Positions 24,796-37,200 of a DNA stretch of 64,000 nt are shown piece by piece. A model generated the notes under the pieces. That model did no database searches. It was not told the origin of the DNA and was given only the letters and a program-made list of their open reading frames with translations. Every line of letters begins with the position of its first letter. The first letter of the stretch is position 1. Source of the stretch: Bryoerythrophyllum caledonicum. Its lineage: Eukaryota; Streptophyta; Bryopsida; Pottiales; Pottiaceae. Made by a program: the position numbers and the translations under genes. The stretch covers positions 26,710,602 through 26,774,601 of the forward strand of contig OZ020514.1 in assembly GCA_963971425.1 (NCBI GenBank), in the 5' to 3' direction.

Positions 24796-26910
24796 AGAGT
24801 TGCTTGACTACTTCACACCAGAAACACTTCAAAATTTCCCATTCTAGTGTAAAGAGCAAAAATTGAGTCAAAATATTTTATTTTTATTTTTTATGGTAAG
24901 ATCTCAATCCAAGCTAATAAGATAACCTGCTTACAAAATTTTGCAAACTTTGATCACATGAATTGAAAGATCATAGTATTTAAAGGGATTTTTTTTCCTA
25001 GCATTAAGAGGACCAATAGGCTTTGACACATTTTTACAAAAATAATTATTTAAAAAAATAATAATCCGAATTAGATATAATCCACTTAAAATGGAAAATT
25101 TCCTCCAAGGGGCAATACATTATAGGGATTAACAAATACTCCCTTTGAAGTCTTCCCATGAGCATCATCAATGTAACTCAAACTTTATATTGAAAAGGAA
25201 CCAAATTATGGAGAAAACCATCCATTTTTTGAAATAATATAAAATTTGGTATTAGATTGGCATTAATGTGACGTCAATGTGATATTCAAATTGTTGTTGG
25301 ACTAACAAGAAGATTGTACATTGTCTTTATTATATTAAAATGACATCAAAATAAAAAAATTCTTGATATAAAATTGGCAAATATTCAATTTACATTGAAA
25401 TATCAGTTGTTAAAATGGCATGAAATCATTGTGAACATAAAACTACAATCATATCAAGAGAGCATGAAGATGACATATATCAAAATGATGTAAGTTAGGA
25501 TGACATCATTATGGTATTGATATGACATAATACTAATACTAGTGAGGATGACATAAATGATTTGAAAATAACATCAAAATGACATGTGCTTTAATAACAT
25601 CACATTGGTACTAATAAACATTATACCAATATAATATCACAATAACATGTGTATTTGACAATGTGTATCACAACATCAAGTTCAATAGCTGAATAACAGA
25701 TTAATTTGCAACTTGTTGTCAGAATGCCAAAATGAGATAATTTAATTTTTTTAATGATTCCACTACAACTTGCCAAATAAAGATGAAGTGCCAAACTTAG
25801 ATTTGAAATTCTTGTTGCCTCAAAAATGATGAATGGTTGGAGGGTACAATAAAATTGTATGTGGATAAGGCTTTGTTGGAGTTTTTGATCTTTTGTTTTC
25901 CGTTTTTCACATATTGGTTTTTGATTGGTTATCATCTACTTTTGGCTCAAACAAGTGGTCTAGTCCAAGTTTGAAGGGACAAGGTTACATAGTTCTACTA
26001 TTATCTTGTTTCGCAGTCAAAGTCATTGATTCTTTTGTGCCATAATAAAGAGGTGTGTATTAGAGGGCATGTCGAACAAATTTTCATCTATGTTTCACAA
26101 GTTGCAATGGGAATGCTCTATTAGCAAGTATAATTGTATTTTCAATGTCAAACAAGAAATTTGTGCCATTTATATGGGTGTAAAGTTCCCCAATCCATAC
26201 AACACAAATGATAATTGTCTGCAACTTCGCAGCCTGGTGCAAATGTTACAATATGGTTATGAGTTTGTTAAATGTATGAACACTTTTTTTTAGAATTCAA
26301 AGAATGACTTTCGTTTGCATCTTTGAAGTGTGAGGAGTGGGGAAATCTGAGTTTTTGGGGCCCAGCTAAAACTAATTGCATGGGGTTTTAGTGTGTTACA
26401 GTGGGATGCACTAATCTTTTGTCCTCAACTTGCAATAGCTCCAGTTATAAAACCTACCGCAAAATAGGTTCTTTAAAGTGTATCATGCAGGCAAACAAAT
26501 CAGCCCACAAGCAAAAGAATTGGTGCAATAAGACTTGCAACATGTGGACTGGACAACACCACAGCTCTGAAATTACCAGTGTACATACTTTTGTATCAGG
26601 CAAGGAAGTGTCACGATGTTCCTGGGCTTTCAGTACCAAAATCTGCAAGTACCATCAAAACCAACTCAAAGTACTTCAGTTTCTGTTAACATTTGACTTC
26701 ACAACAATACTTCCTTGACCATGGAAAAGAGTGCATTACAGCACCCTGATCCATCTCTTTGTTGTCCGGCTAAAGCTTGTAATCTTTAACTTCGAACATC
26801 ATGAATTGAAAATAGAATGAATGAATTGGAATTACACATTTATCGACTTCAGTATTTATAACAAGTATTGATCATATTGTGATGCAGTAAGCAATAGAAA
26901 TAGAAGTTGC
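24796..26910. other. AT-rich non-coding stretch
   Basis: 25.25-25.65 kb repeats AATGACATCAAAATGACAT-like words irregularly. 26.05-26.72 kb has two modest open frames with no recognisable domain, and I do not call them genes. Confidence 0.45.
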
Positions 26911-27070
26911 ATACTTGAATGGTAGTAGATGGATACTCGAATGGTAATGGATGGATATTCAAATGGTAATGGATGGATACTTGAATGGTAATGGATGGAT
27001 ACTCGAACGGTAATGGAAGGATACTCAAATGGTAATGGATGGATACTTGAATGGTAATGGATAGATTACT
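26911..27070 (+). repeat. 22-bp minisatellite, about 7 units
   Basis: Tandem ATGGATACTTGAATGGTAATGG units with one or two substitutions each. Confidence 0.92.
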
Positions 27071-27780
27071 TGATACAAATGGAAGGTTTTCTATGAATCA
27101 TTTAAACATCTTGTACTTTAGATATTATAAATATCTATACATATTCAAACATTTATTGTTGTATATAAAATAACTGTGTATATTATATGCATTAATAAAC
27201 CTTGAACAATCGGAGATGATACAAAAACAATGTGGGTCATAAAAGACTATGAAAGTTTCTTCTAGCAAGACTTAATTAATAATATAAACTTTCATATTTC
27301 AAATAGAAACTTATTTATCTTGGTGACTTTCAATTCAACAAAGCTATTTGTAAGCATGTATCGTTCGAGTAGATTAATACTAATCAAATATATGAATACA
27401 TCTTTTGAGTATGTGCAACAAAAGTTGAGTTGCTCTTCTAAGTTGTCAACTTCTGATTTTTTGATTTTCTAGGGTCTTACAAAAAAATGAAACTTAAAAA
27501 AAAAACATGTATAACATGGTGCTCTCTACTCACAAGACACATCTATGTCAATTGTATTAGTAAAATAAGGTATAACTATATAACACACATGACACCTACA
27601 ATATTATATGAACATCTAATACCTTCCAATAAAACGTGAAAAAAAGAAGACAATAGAAACAAAATTGATAGCACAAGGACAAACATCTCAGATTTCAAGA
27701 AATATATTAAACATAAATAATATCTACATACGTTATGATAAAAGAAACCCAGCTTCATCATGTGAGCAATTATCAAATAC
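27071..27780. other. AT-rich non-coding stretch
   Basis: Nothing supportable seen. Confidence 0.5.
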
Positions 27781-28540
27781 AAATACTCACTCACTAACTC
27801 CCTCACTCGCTCACTCCCTCGCTCCCTCTGTCACTCACTCCCTTGTTCACTCACTCCCTCGCTCCCTCCCTCGCTCACTCCCTCCCTCGCTCCCTCCCTC
27901 CCTCACTCCCACGCTCACTCACTCCCTCGCTCGCTCCCTCCCTCCCTCGCTCCTTGGCTCCCTCCCTCCTTAGCTCCTTCGCTCCCTCCCTCCCTCGCTC
28001 CCTCCCTCCCTCGCTCCCTGGCTCCTTCCCTCCCTCCCGCCCTGGCTCCCTCCCTCACTCACTCCCTCGCTCACTCACTCCCTCGCTCCCTCCCTAGCTC
28101 ACTCCCTTGCTCACTCACTCCCTCGCTCCCTCCCTCCTTTGCTCCCTTCCTCGCTCCCTCCCTCGCTCGCTCCCTCCCTGCCTTGCTCCCTCCCTGCCTC
28201 GCTCCCTCCCTGCCTCGCTCCCTCCCTGCCTCGCGCCCTCCCTGCCTCGCTCCCTCACTCCCTCGCTCCCTCCCTCCCTCACTCCCTTGCTCACTCGCTC
28301 CCTCNNNNNNNNNNNNNNNNNNNNNNNNNNNNNNNNNNNNNNNNNNNNNNNNNNNNNNNNNNNNNNNNNNNNNNNNNNNNNNNNNNNNNNNNNNNNNNNN
28401 NNNNNNNNNNNNNNNNNNNNNNNNNNNNNNNNNNNNNNNNNNNNNNNNNNNNNNNNNNNNNNNNNNNNNNNNNNNNNNNNNNNNNNNNNNNNNNNNNNNN
28501 NNNNCCTCCCTCCCTCCCTCCCTCCCTCCCTCGCACGCTG
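27781..28540 (+). repeat. CTCCCTCG-type low-complexity tract
   Basis: Pyrimidine-strand array of CTCC, CTCG and CACT words in 4-bp steps, interrupted by an assembly gap. Long frames translating to SLPPSLPRSLA on one strand and GREGGREG on the other are artefacts. The pure polypyrimidine strand is prone to triplex formation and polymerase slippage. Confidence 0.95.
28305..28504. other. Assembly gap (200 N)
   Basis: Exactly 200 Ns inside the CTCCCT tract. The round number suggests a placeholder of unknown true length. Confidence 0.99.
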
Positions 28541-30189
28541 ACCCATGTTCCCATGTTCCCATGTTCAAGATTCTTACAGGGTGTTCATTTTTATCCTCTT
28601 TGGATATCAATCTTGTACTTCAGAGTATTGCTTTGAGTACACAGTGGAGGTGTACTGGTTTGTGCAGAGTGCACTGCATGTGCTGAAAATTCTGCCGAAT
28701 CCACTTTATTATCCATAATGTGAACAGGTCACACTACGGATTATTTCCGATCCTTCTATCTTTGTTTCAGCTGGCATGGTTTCATGTGGTCCTTTGCCCA
28801 TGCAAAACTGCAGCTCACGTCCAGCCTCTTAAACGAGACTTTATCTGTTCATGCAGATTTCTCAAATCTATGCTTTTCGATATCATGTAAATCAGCGGAA
28901 TGCTGATTCTTACTTCACATGTCTGACGGTGTGGTGATTTAGCTTACCATGCTTACATACGTTGGTTCACGTGCTAGATTTTGGTTCATTTTCTTAACGA
29001 GACTGTCTACCGCCTCAGGAACTGAAAAGATGCTTACTCGTTCACCTGCAGTGGTTGTACATTAATGTTTGGTTTTCTCAATTGACAGGTCGCCTGCTCG
29101 CTACTTAAGATGCACCAGGTTCTCAATGTCCCTCAATTGACTTGGCAGAGCGTTCTGGCTGCAATGCTTGTGTGCAACTTCTGTTTATGCTGCGTTTGCC
29201 TATCGGCGATGGCAGATTCACGGGTCCTTCTAGCTACTAGAGAGATGACAGTGTTTTTGCTCTTTGTTTTTATATCTTGCTTTGCTATTTGTTGTGCTTA
29301 CAAGTGTAACGTTGTGTATGTTCACTTTGTAGTTGGTTGCCTGTAATAAGGTCACGACATGGATAACAACTGGATAAGACTGCCAACACCTTGCATACGG
29401 TTTAAACTGACTACTTGTTTGTTTGATTCCATGGGTGCAAGTGAGGTTTTTCCTCAATTCTTGGTGTACTATTATGACAGCTTCATTTTGGTTTACATGT
29501 TTCTTTGACATAATTGTTCCCAGGTTTTTCCTCAATTCTTGGCGTACTATTATGACAGCTTCATTTTGGTTTACATGTTTCTTTGACATAATTGTTCCCA
29601 GTTTTTTGCTGTCAGTTCATGAGCAATACTAATTCTCATGCAGATGCTTTTTATTGTTGTCCTTTTATGGACGCATATGTCAAACTTACTTTCCTACATT
29701 TTTCTTACTCAGCTGATGATTGCTGATTCCAGCTTCGTAACTACCATATTCATTGCAAGTTCTGAACTATATGTAGTAAAAGGTATTCAAAAGGAGTGTC
29801 TTGCTCTCTTTTTAGTTGCCCACTCTCAAATAAGCTTTCTCGCATTATATGTTCGGTGCCATTGCTGCTCTTGCAATTTTGGTCCATCAGGAACATATCT
29901 TCCTACCAGTCAGTGAACTTGATCTGAAAGTTTTTTTTTAAAAGTCTCTGTTGTCTTTATTTGTCCTTTTGTAAGGAAAAGGAAATTGTCTTCTAGGGTC
30001 GTCATTACGAACAAAACAAGGCCATCTAGCGGGCGAATCCGACTCACAAATCAATCTAGACGAGCGGACAGATTGGACGGTTTGTCTGTTGTATACATTG
30101 TAATTTGTTAAATGGTGGAATAGTTGGCTGTAAATGACACATCAGTACGTGACATGTCATTCAATGGTAAACTGAAGTCCAATGTGGAC
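28541..30189. other. Non-coding stretch with a 78-bp duplication
   Basis: Near-average composition with T-rich, splice-like words, but no convincing gene. A tandem duplication at 29446-29601 is listed separately. Confidence 0.4.
29446..29601 (+). repeat. Tandem duplication, 78 bp x2
   Basis: 29446-29523 and 29524-29601 are the same apart from one T/C difference near position 20. The unit starts GTTTTTCCTCAATTCTTGG and ends GTTCCCAG. The near-identity makes it much younger than the surrounding repeats. Confidence 0.95.
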
Positions 30190-30400
30190 GCCTCCAACAA
30201 GGCGCGGACGTTACAGTTGGGAAACCGACATCCCCAGCCAGGGTGTGGATGTTATTGTTGGGGCGCGGACATCCCTGCCGAGAGCGTGGAGGATATCGTC
30301 GGGGCGTAGATGTCCCCATCCAGGGCGTGGACGTTATCACCGGGGGTTGGAACATCACTAGACAGGGCAAGGACGCTAGTCGACAGGGCGTAGACATAGG
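30190..30400 (+). repeat. GGGCGTGGACGT minisatellite
   Basis: About eight degenerate units of 20-23 bp beginning GGGCGTGGAC or GGGCGCGGAC, alternating with GTTATC and ATCCC endings. GC-rich in an AT-rich setting. Confidence 0.8.
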
Positions 30401-30980
30401 GTGGGGAATTTACTCATTGAAAGGAGTCTTTTCCTCAACTCTTGCAAAGCTTTGAAATGAATTTGCCAAGGCCATTCTTTTCTTCTAAAGATTGGAGGAA
30501 TCATTAATGGCTACTAATTATTTATGGTTCTAACAAGATCTTGACATTTCCCATTAATGACAAGGATTCTGTCTTTGCCAACATGTGGGAAGGAAATCTA
30601 TATTTGAGGTTTGACTTTGGAGGTCATACTTCCAAGTCCCTTTCCCCCCATTAATTTGATTATTTTATTCTCTCCCACCACCAATTCCCCCTTTGCTCTA
30701 CCTCCAAACCTTGATCATACACTATTTTTCCCTTCAATCTATCTCCATATTATGTTAAATAATTGTCTTTTAATCCCATTCCTGACACCCTCCAATCCCC
30801 ACTGAATTTAATTATTTTTTGTCTCCCACTAATACTTCTTCCTTCATTCTATTTCCATACTATTCTTGTTTAAATAATTTTCTTTTATTCTTAGTACTTA
30901 CTCTCTCCCCTCCAATTAGATTTAAGGATAGCACTTTGGACAAAAATATATGAATGTATCACCTAAAACAAAAAGTATAC
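30401..30980. other. Non-coding stretch
   Basis: AT-rich with TCTCCC-type words; nothing supportable. Confidence 0.4.
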
Positions 30981-31245
30981 ATGGATATCACCTTGGACAA
31001 AAAATGAATTTTCCTAAGAATTTGGACACCCTTTATACCAAACCCCAAGGTCAAGTTCAACAGTCTTATGTCGAAGTAATTATTTTCTCCTTGCATACTG
31101 GTTCGGATATAATAGGTATCACCTAGATATTGCACAAGTATCACATAAATATTAGATGAGTATGACCTTAGCATCACATGGGTATCACCTTAGACAAAAA
31201 ATATATTTTCTAAGAAATTTGGACACCCTCCATTTTGAATTAATT
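30981..31245 (+). repeat. Direct repeat, about 55 bp x2
   Basis: TATCACCTTGGACAAAAAA...TTTGGACACCCT at about 30983-31035 recurs with a few changes at about 31175-31232. The intervening sequence repeats TATCACC words. Confidence 0.7.
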
Positions 31246-32226
31246 ATGCACAAAGTAGACCTCCACGTAGGGGAATTTTTCCAAAAATTAATTATTGATT
31301 TTTTCCAAAAATCTGTTGATGTCCTCACCCTAGACAAGGGGGCGCATTGACGTCCTTGCCTTGTCCACCTAGGTGCAATGACATCTCCGCCCATACTCGA
31401 CTCGTCATTGCCCAAAAAACCCTAAAATTAAAATATTAGACGGTCTCCGCCTCATTGTATGCACCTCGCATCCTCCCTCTCAACCACTTCTTCAATAAAT
31501 AGGTTTTGGACGCCTGTGAGGTCTGCTAAATTGTATTTAAGATGCAATTGTATGTGTGTGAATTGTATGTAAGATGCTTTGCATAACTAACGTCCTCGCC
31601 CTGATCACTTAACCTCCCCGTTCTAATCACTTAACATACCCTCTCTGCATCCTTTGTGGCAACCAGGTGGCATCAACGTGGCAAACCGGTAGACGTAGGG
31701 TAAATGCCTAATTTAACTATATCAAATCTTTGCAAAGTCCAAAAATATAGATGAAGCTTCTGTTGGTTAATAAATATATGCATCTGGAGAAATTTCGAAA
31801 GGTCTAGCTGACCCAATTTGGATTGCATCATCCAAAAATCTCCAGTTGAATGTTGTGAAAACAAGTCAAGTTCAACGCTGCTAATAGATAATACATAAAA
31901 TAAAATGTTGTGATTAAGCACATACAACAAGATTGAAAATGCAAACACTTGTGATGCTCAACATGACAACGTGATTCAAGTAGACATGCGTAGAATACCT
32001 ATCACATGATATAAAGAATGAAATGATAGAAATGTTTGTACATCTGTGTAATTTGACTTCAAATGCATAAAGAAATTCGACTTAAAATTGCTGAAATCTT
32101 CTTGCGGAGATCTTCTATTCACAAGGCGGTCATGATCCATTTATAGGACTCCCGTAGCCCTTGTCCGCCTAGTGGCAACACTTGAAGTCCCAGAGATTGT
32201 CGTCGAGGTAGAGACGGTAAATCATG
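31246..32226. other. Non-coding stretch
   Basis: Short words resembling the GGGCGTGGACGT minisatellite occur in inverted form at 31330-31400. No gene seen. Confidence 0.4.
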
Positions 32227-32246
32227 CATCCGAAGATCTCCGGATG
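32227..32246. repeat. 20-bp palindrome, AGATCT type, 3' of copy B
   Basis: CATCCGAAGATCTCCGGATG with one mismatch to symmetry. It lies about 100 bp beyond the 3' end of the DUF7869-type copy B, comparable to the palindrome at 8305 near copy A. Confidence 0.8.
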
Positions 32247-34687
32247 AAATATTAACGTCTCACGTACTCTAGAGGACTATCCGTTGTAGAGTCTCAGCCA
32301 TTGTTTACTAACCTACGGAATTAGAGGAGCACATGATCAAATCTAGAGATATCCAATTACTTTTGAAAATGCAAATTATCTCTCGATGGTATAGTTACTA
32401 TAACCTCATGACTGCGACTAGGTCGTTGGCTAATATTGGCTCAGGGATCAATAACATTTGCTTTATTCAAGTTCAGAATGGCGGCCTCCTTCATTGCCTG
32501 CGGAATGGTCCTCGTATTCTGAGATTGAACTTTCGACCAAGTCGCAAAAATCACAGATTTCAGAGAACACCATTTAGGCTTCTCCTCGTCCTGAATCCAT
32601 GTGCCACCTCAATAGTCCTTATACTTCATCTTGTGATTTGTCTGCACGTTATTTGGTTTTCAATACTGAACGAGATCGTTCCAGTAGTTATCATTTCCTT
32701 CCACACTATTCACGTCGGAAACGACTCTTTCGTGCCACACAAAATAGATTGTTGGGTCGTCGAGACTTATTAAAACCCATGACCCCTTTTGAATGTCACG
32801 CCAAGGATTGAAACATGACTTTGGCGCTTCATTCCTCCGTCCGCAATAAGGTTTTGGCTCCTTATCTTCCACAGTAACATCCGTTATAGGTATAACAAGT
32901 CCTAGAGGATGCTCACCTCCTTGGCGGGGGACTCTCCAATCATGTTGTGGCCAGAATCCTTCTACTAGTTCAGACGGTGTCTGTGGAAGTAGCTTGTTGA
33001 GCTGGACGATGATGTCTTTCCAGTACGGTAGATAAAAAGAGATTGACTGTGCAAATCCTCCGCACTTCGAAACTTCTGATGCCCAGTAGTTGACATATTT
33101 CTGGAGCCCGAGCTTTAAAAAGTTCTTGTTCTCCGTCACTTTCCTTGCCTTGTCTCTCGCACGATCTTGATTTCCTATCTGGATTTGCTCCTTACTTCCC
33201 CACATTGGCCTAAAGGGGACGAGCTTAGGAGTGCCTGTGGGCAACTTTGGACAACCGTTTTCATCTAATTGCCACAACATTATTGATGGTCTCTTTGCGA
33301 GTAGCCACTTAGCGTCAATGGCATATTTCTTGAACTTCATGATAGGAATACCATCATCGTCAATGTAGAACTTGAAAAGGTACATATCACCTATTCCAAT
33401 AAGACATGCCGCACTATAGTTTTGGTATCTTTTGACGTAGGATTTGAAGTCAGCCACCTCTTGAAAAACTTCCAGAAAGCTATATTCGTTATATTGAGAC
33501 TTTTCACAATCTCAATTTAATGCTGATCTTATATTTGTAATTGATTTCTCAATTAATCTTATATTTTTAATTGAATTTTTTATTAAAATTGGGAAGTTTA
33601 TCCTTGACTCAAGAATAATCTATAATTAGAAATTCAATAAAATGCATTAATAAGCTCAAACTAGGTGCTGAAATTATAGGCAAAAAGTCTCAAAACTTCG
33701 AAATTGTTTCAGAATAATGAATATGACCATACGGCATGAATGCTAGTTTTTGCGACTTCATGAAAGCTCTCATGAATCCGCAAGAATATATATATTAGTC
33801 TTCTTGGGTTCTTTTGAAAGATGACTAAAATACACATCAATATCTTCATGCGTATGTCCGACCACTAAAAACCGACCAGAATCTCCTTTAATTCACCTTG
33901 TGCAATTAACAATGACAAGAAGGCCATCAAGTATTGGTTCTTGTTATCTTTGGCTGAGTTGTCAAGCTGCAGATATAATTCAGTGGCAAGAGTTTGGAAC
34001 TGTTTAAAAAACTAAGGTTTTCAGATACTAAAGCATTGAGGCACCTACTCTTCCCTCTCATTAGCGATTCAAATATTGAGTTTGCGGGTGGGTGCTCAAA
34101 GAGGGCGCGCGTCTCTTGTAGAGGTTCACTCTCGAGCCACCTAAAAAGTTTAGCCAGAGACGAGATAGTGGCGTTGGAATCACCTGGCCATAACGTAGGA
34201 GTGTAGTGTACATACGCCCCGTCCACATGACCATGTGCTACCATTCCGGTGACACTGATGGGAAGTTGTCCCTGACCCGATGTCGCTTTTGTTGTCTTCT
34301 ACATCATTGGAAGAGCGGTTTTTGCAGTATCCATCTTGTCATGAATGACACAAAGAAAGGTCTCCGATTTGTCCTTTGAAAGTGCTTCCAGATGGCTTGA
34401 TAGCAACATTTTCGAACAGTTCCTTTCTGACCCTGCTAACTATGGACTGATTTACAGGCACGAGTCCAAATGAGTCATTTGTCTGCAAAATGAATGAGCC
34501 AAGTGAAAGACGACTTATCAACGGAGTAATTTACATGTAGGATTAATTAGAGGATGGGAAAAATAGATAGTTTCTATTCGTTCATCAAATACATTAGGAA
34601 AGGAACAGTCCGAGATTTCTGGTAGGATTACATAGACTTCGGATATTTGTACTCTTTCTTCATGTCATACACATGTTAGCAAAGGAA

Positions 34688-34707
34688 TAGCCGGAGATCT
34701 CCGGTTG
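34688..34707. repeat. 20-bp palindrome in a copy B intron
   Basis: TAGCCGGAGATCTCCGGTTG, with a perfect 14-bp core, in the intron before the TNDSFGLV exon. Confidence 0.85.
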
Positions 34708-35680
34708 GATTTCATGGACTTTGGAGGACTATGGATATAGATAGACAACCCTAAACAATAACAGATGGGTTCCGTTGGTACTTCATTTACAGTGGCACAA
34801 ATTTGTTTCCGATTATTTCCTTCAGAAAGAAACGTGAGAGTGTCCATTCGACCATTTCCGTCACCCCGCATCTGGTGCGGCATTTGATCTACGTTGTCAT
34901 TAATAATGGACGTCATTGATCCCATGGCTTGAACTATTGCAAGGCGTGGGCGTTTGATCCCCTTATTTCTGAGAGCTCCATTCATAACTTTTTTTTATTG
35001 AAATCATCCATGTACGTGTAAAACGTAGACTTTGGAATGTCGTGGATAGTGTACCATGCTACCGCGCAGACCTCCGTTCCAAAGAGCGTGATATATTTTC
35101 TCTTCCAATCTCTTTTAACAGAGTGCATGTGCCCACCGACTGAGATCCCATACTCCTTTTTGTCTTCAAATGATTTTTCGTAGAATTTTTGTTTTACAGC
35201 TAGAGTCCGGGATTGAACAAAATGTTGGCAGCAATTTCTTGGACAACACCTATCAGAGCTAACCTTCCAAATTGCATCGTCGGTAGTCTTTTTGGTAAAT
35301 AGAGAGTCTTTCATGTTTAGGTCCTGTTGTCGGGAAATGAAGCTAATGGCTCTTTTGGTCGACCCCTCAAGTGAGCCTCCAAATCTTGATTTCTAGGCCA
35401 GGAAGCAAAATCATCAATTGTGCTTTTCAATGAGCAATCCAAAGGAAAACATCATTCCAAAATAGGCCACAATTCATGACTCATAATGGTCTCTGTGTCT
35501 CCGACAAAAACGTCTAGGACTACAACTCCGACGTGATCATCACCTAACCATCCACTACAAAAATGAACTGTTGGGAGTGCCGCCATGATCCCCCTGGAGG
35601 AGAGGAGAATCCCAAGTCCGTCGAACCACTGCACTTCAAGTCCAACCCAATGCTCTCGCGATACAAACGGTGAATCATCT

Positions 35681-35698
35681 AACCGGAGATCTCCGGTT
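35681..35698. repeat. Perfect 18-bp palindrome, AGATCT type
   Basis: AACCGGAGATCTCCGGTT is perfectly self-complementary. On the minus strand it reads in frame as part of IPTGDLRLDD, so here it lies in open sequence and not in an obvious intron. Confidence 0.9.
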
Positions 35699-36099
35699 GG
35701 AATCAGAACATATGTGGTTGTCCAGAGGACGGTCCGCAAGAGAGTCTCAACAACCGTACTGTAGCCACGTTGGCAAAGAATCAATGGTAAATCTTTGGCC
35801 GCTGCCATTACACCTATGGGTCTAAGTAAAACGAATTCCGTCGATCAAATGGTATGTGGATTCCTAGCCATTGTCCTACTGGGTGAACCTTAACTACTTT
35901 GCCAACTCCAACTTCGCCAAACCCTGGATTCAAGAGCTTCACTAACATTCCGATCCGCAGAAGATCCAAACTTCCAATGGACTTGTGGGATGGTTCATCG
36001 TCTCTCGCGTGATGATCATTTCCGTCACCCGGGAACTGAACTGCGACCATGGCAAGGTCGACTAAGTGACGCTCCCACAAATCACAGTCAGACATACTT

Positions 36100-37200
36100 C
36101 GTCTCTGACAACATCCGGATGGCCATCCAGACACGATCACTCAGAGGTTGATCCGGACTACAACGACATTCCGGCAAGTGTTGTCGTGATTCTACCGAGT
36201 GAGTGTTACGATTTGCAACGAGGACTCCTTCTAGACATACACATCAGGCCTTTTTCTACCTCAGGGGTAGATTCCGGCCTCAACTGGAATCCGGGTTCAC
36301 ACGGATCTTCCATGCCCTAGAGACTACCAAGAACACCATCTACAATACATCTCTTCCCCTCCTCGCTTTTTCCGGACCCTAAAGACTACTAGACACACCT
36401 CTGTAATACGTCTCCAGCTCTCCCGGGCGCTCTCCTAATGCAAGTCCCAACCAGTTACCTCAAGTTACAAACACAATAACGCTCACTACGGCAGAACCCA
36501 TCCACAACAAGACAAACCGCAATGGATTTGTTCCTCACAAAACGCTCAACATTAGGATATAGAGAAATATATTCAGAGGATAAGACGTCTTCTACGAGAG
36601 TAAACAAGATGATGAGCCTTTTAAGACTCATCCTTTAAGTACTAACTCAGTTCCTAACCTCAACTCCATTTTATTCCTAAGGAATCCAAAAAATCTTATT
36701 CTAATAGTAAAAGTCCTTATTCCCAAAAATCCGGAAATATGGATCTCAGATTCGGATTCTGGATTCCGGAAATCCGGAAATCCGGAAATTCCCCGAAGTC
36801 CGGAAATTCCCTGAAATCCAGAAATTTCCTGAAATCCGGAAATTCTTTCCGGACTCACAATTATCTAGACTTAGGCATTCCAGATGCAAACTTCTCTTAG
36901 TCTCGATCGTTAGTAGCCAGGTGCAATTCTGAGCCCCATCGTTAATTGCTACTAATTCAAAAGGGACTAAGGATTTTCTATAACTACTCCTAACTATGGT
37001 GTCTTCTTATTCCTACTACTCATATGCCTAGGTGATTCCTCTATCTCCTTCCCGGCGTTTGTCTTCTCCTGCGTCTCTTCCGACTGCTCAATTCCGGATT
37101 CAAAAATCGCTACTGTAATATTGGTCCTAATGTAATATTTTATTTACTAATTTTTTTGTAATCTTTTTATCAAGCCGGATATTAAGGCTACATCCGGAAC
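36100..37200 (-). mobile_element. Retroelement fragment, reverse orientation
   Basis: The reverse strand aligns by eye with 19.35-20.22 kb. Shared words include AATTAAYRATGGGRCTCA, CATCTTGTTT-CTCTC, GTTGGGGCTTGCATT-G, TGATGTGTATGTCTAGAA and CGGAATGTCGTTGTAGTCCG. The similarity ends abruptly near 36105, at the start of the DUF7869-type gene. The 36.74-36.86 kb part is a TTTCCGGA-word array. No gag-like frame is present. It lies in the divergent promoter region of the right composite element, so it either inserted there or supplies that promoter. Confidence 0.7.

Larger units (their letters stand above)
32330..36095 (-). pseudogene. DUF7869-type transposon protein, near-complete copy B
   Basis: Chosen start: MSDCDLWERHL at 36095. 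Order of blocks: an N-terminal domain (PVGQWLGIHIPFD); VFVGDTETIMSHELWPI (about 35490); a Cys module with CCPRNCC, EYGISVGGHMH and EVCAVAW (35000-35270); RNKGIKRPRL and QMPHQMR (34870-34970). After an intron with a palindrome come TNDSFGLVPVNQSI (34490), IHDKMD, and GMVAHGHVDGAYVHYTPTLW (34200). Then LDNSAKDNKNQYL (33960) and, after a frameshift, VGHTHEDID (33855). The C-terminal part runs through 32660-33457, with FKFYIDDDGIPIMKF and later GSWVLISLDDPTIYF, to about 32330. The DN-DNKN and GHTHEDID motifs match, from memory, proteins annotated DUF7869, which are common in transposon-rich genomes. Acidic residues in these motifs could be catalytic; that is inference. At least four frameshifts and several stops are present. 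Confidence 0.78.

Noticed and set aside
27665..28686. SLPPSLPRSLA and GREGGREG frames
   Set aside because: Low-complexity CTCC array read through, and partly through the N gap.
29110..29346. Cys-rich, membrane-like 78-residue frame
   Set aside because: No family resemblance, no conserved partner and AT-driven hydrophobic composition.
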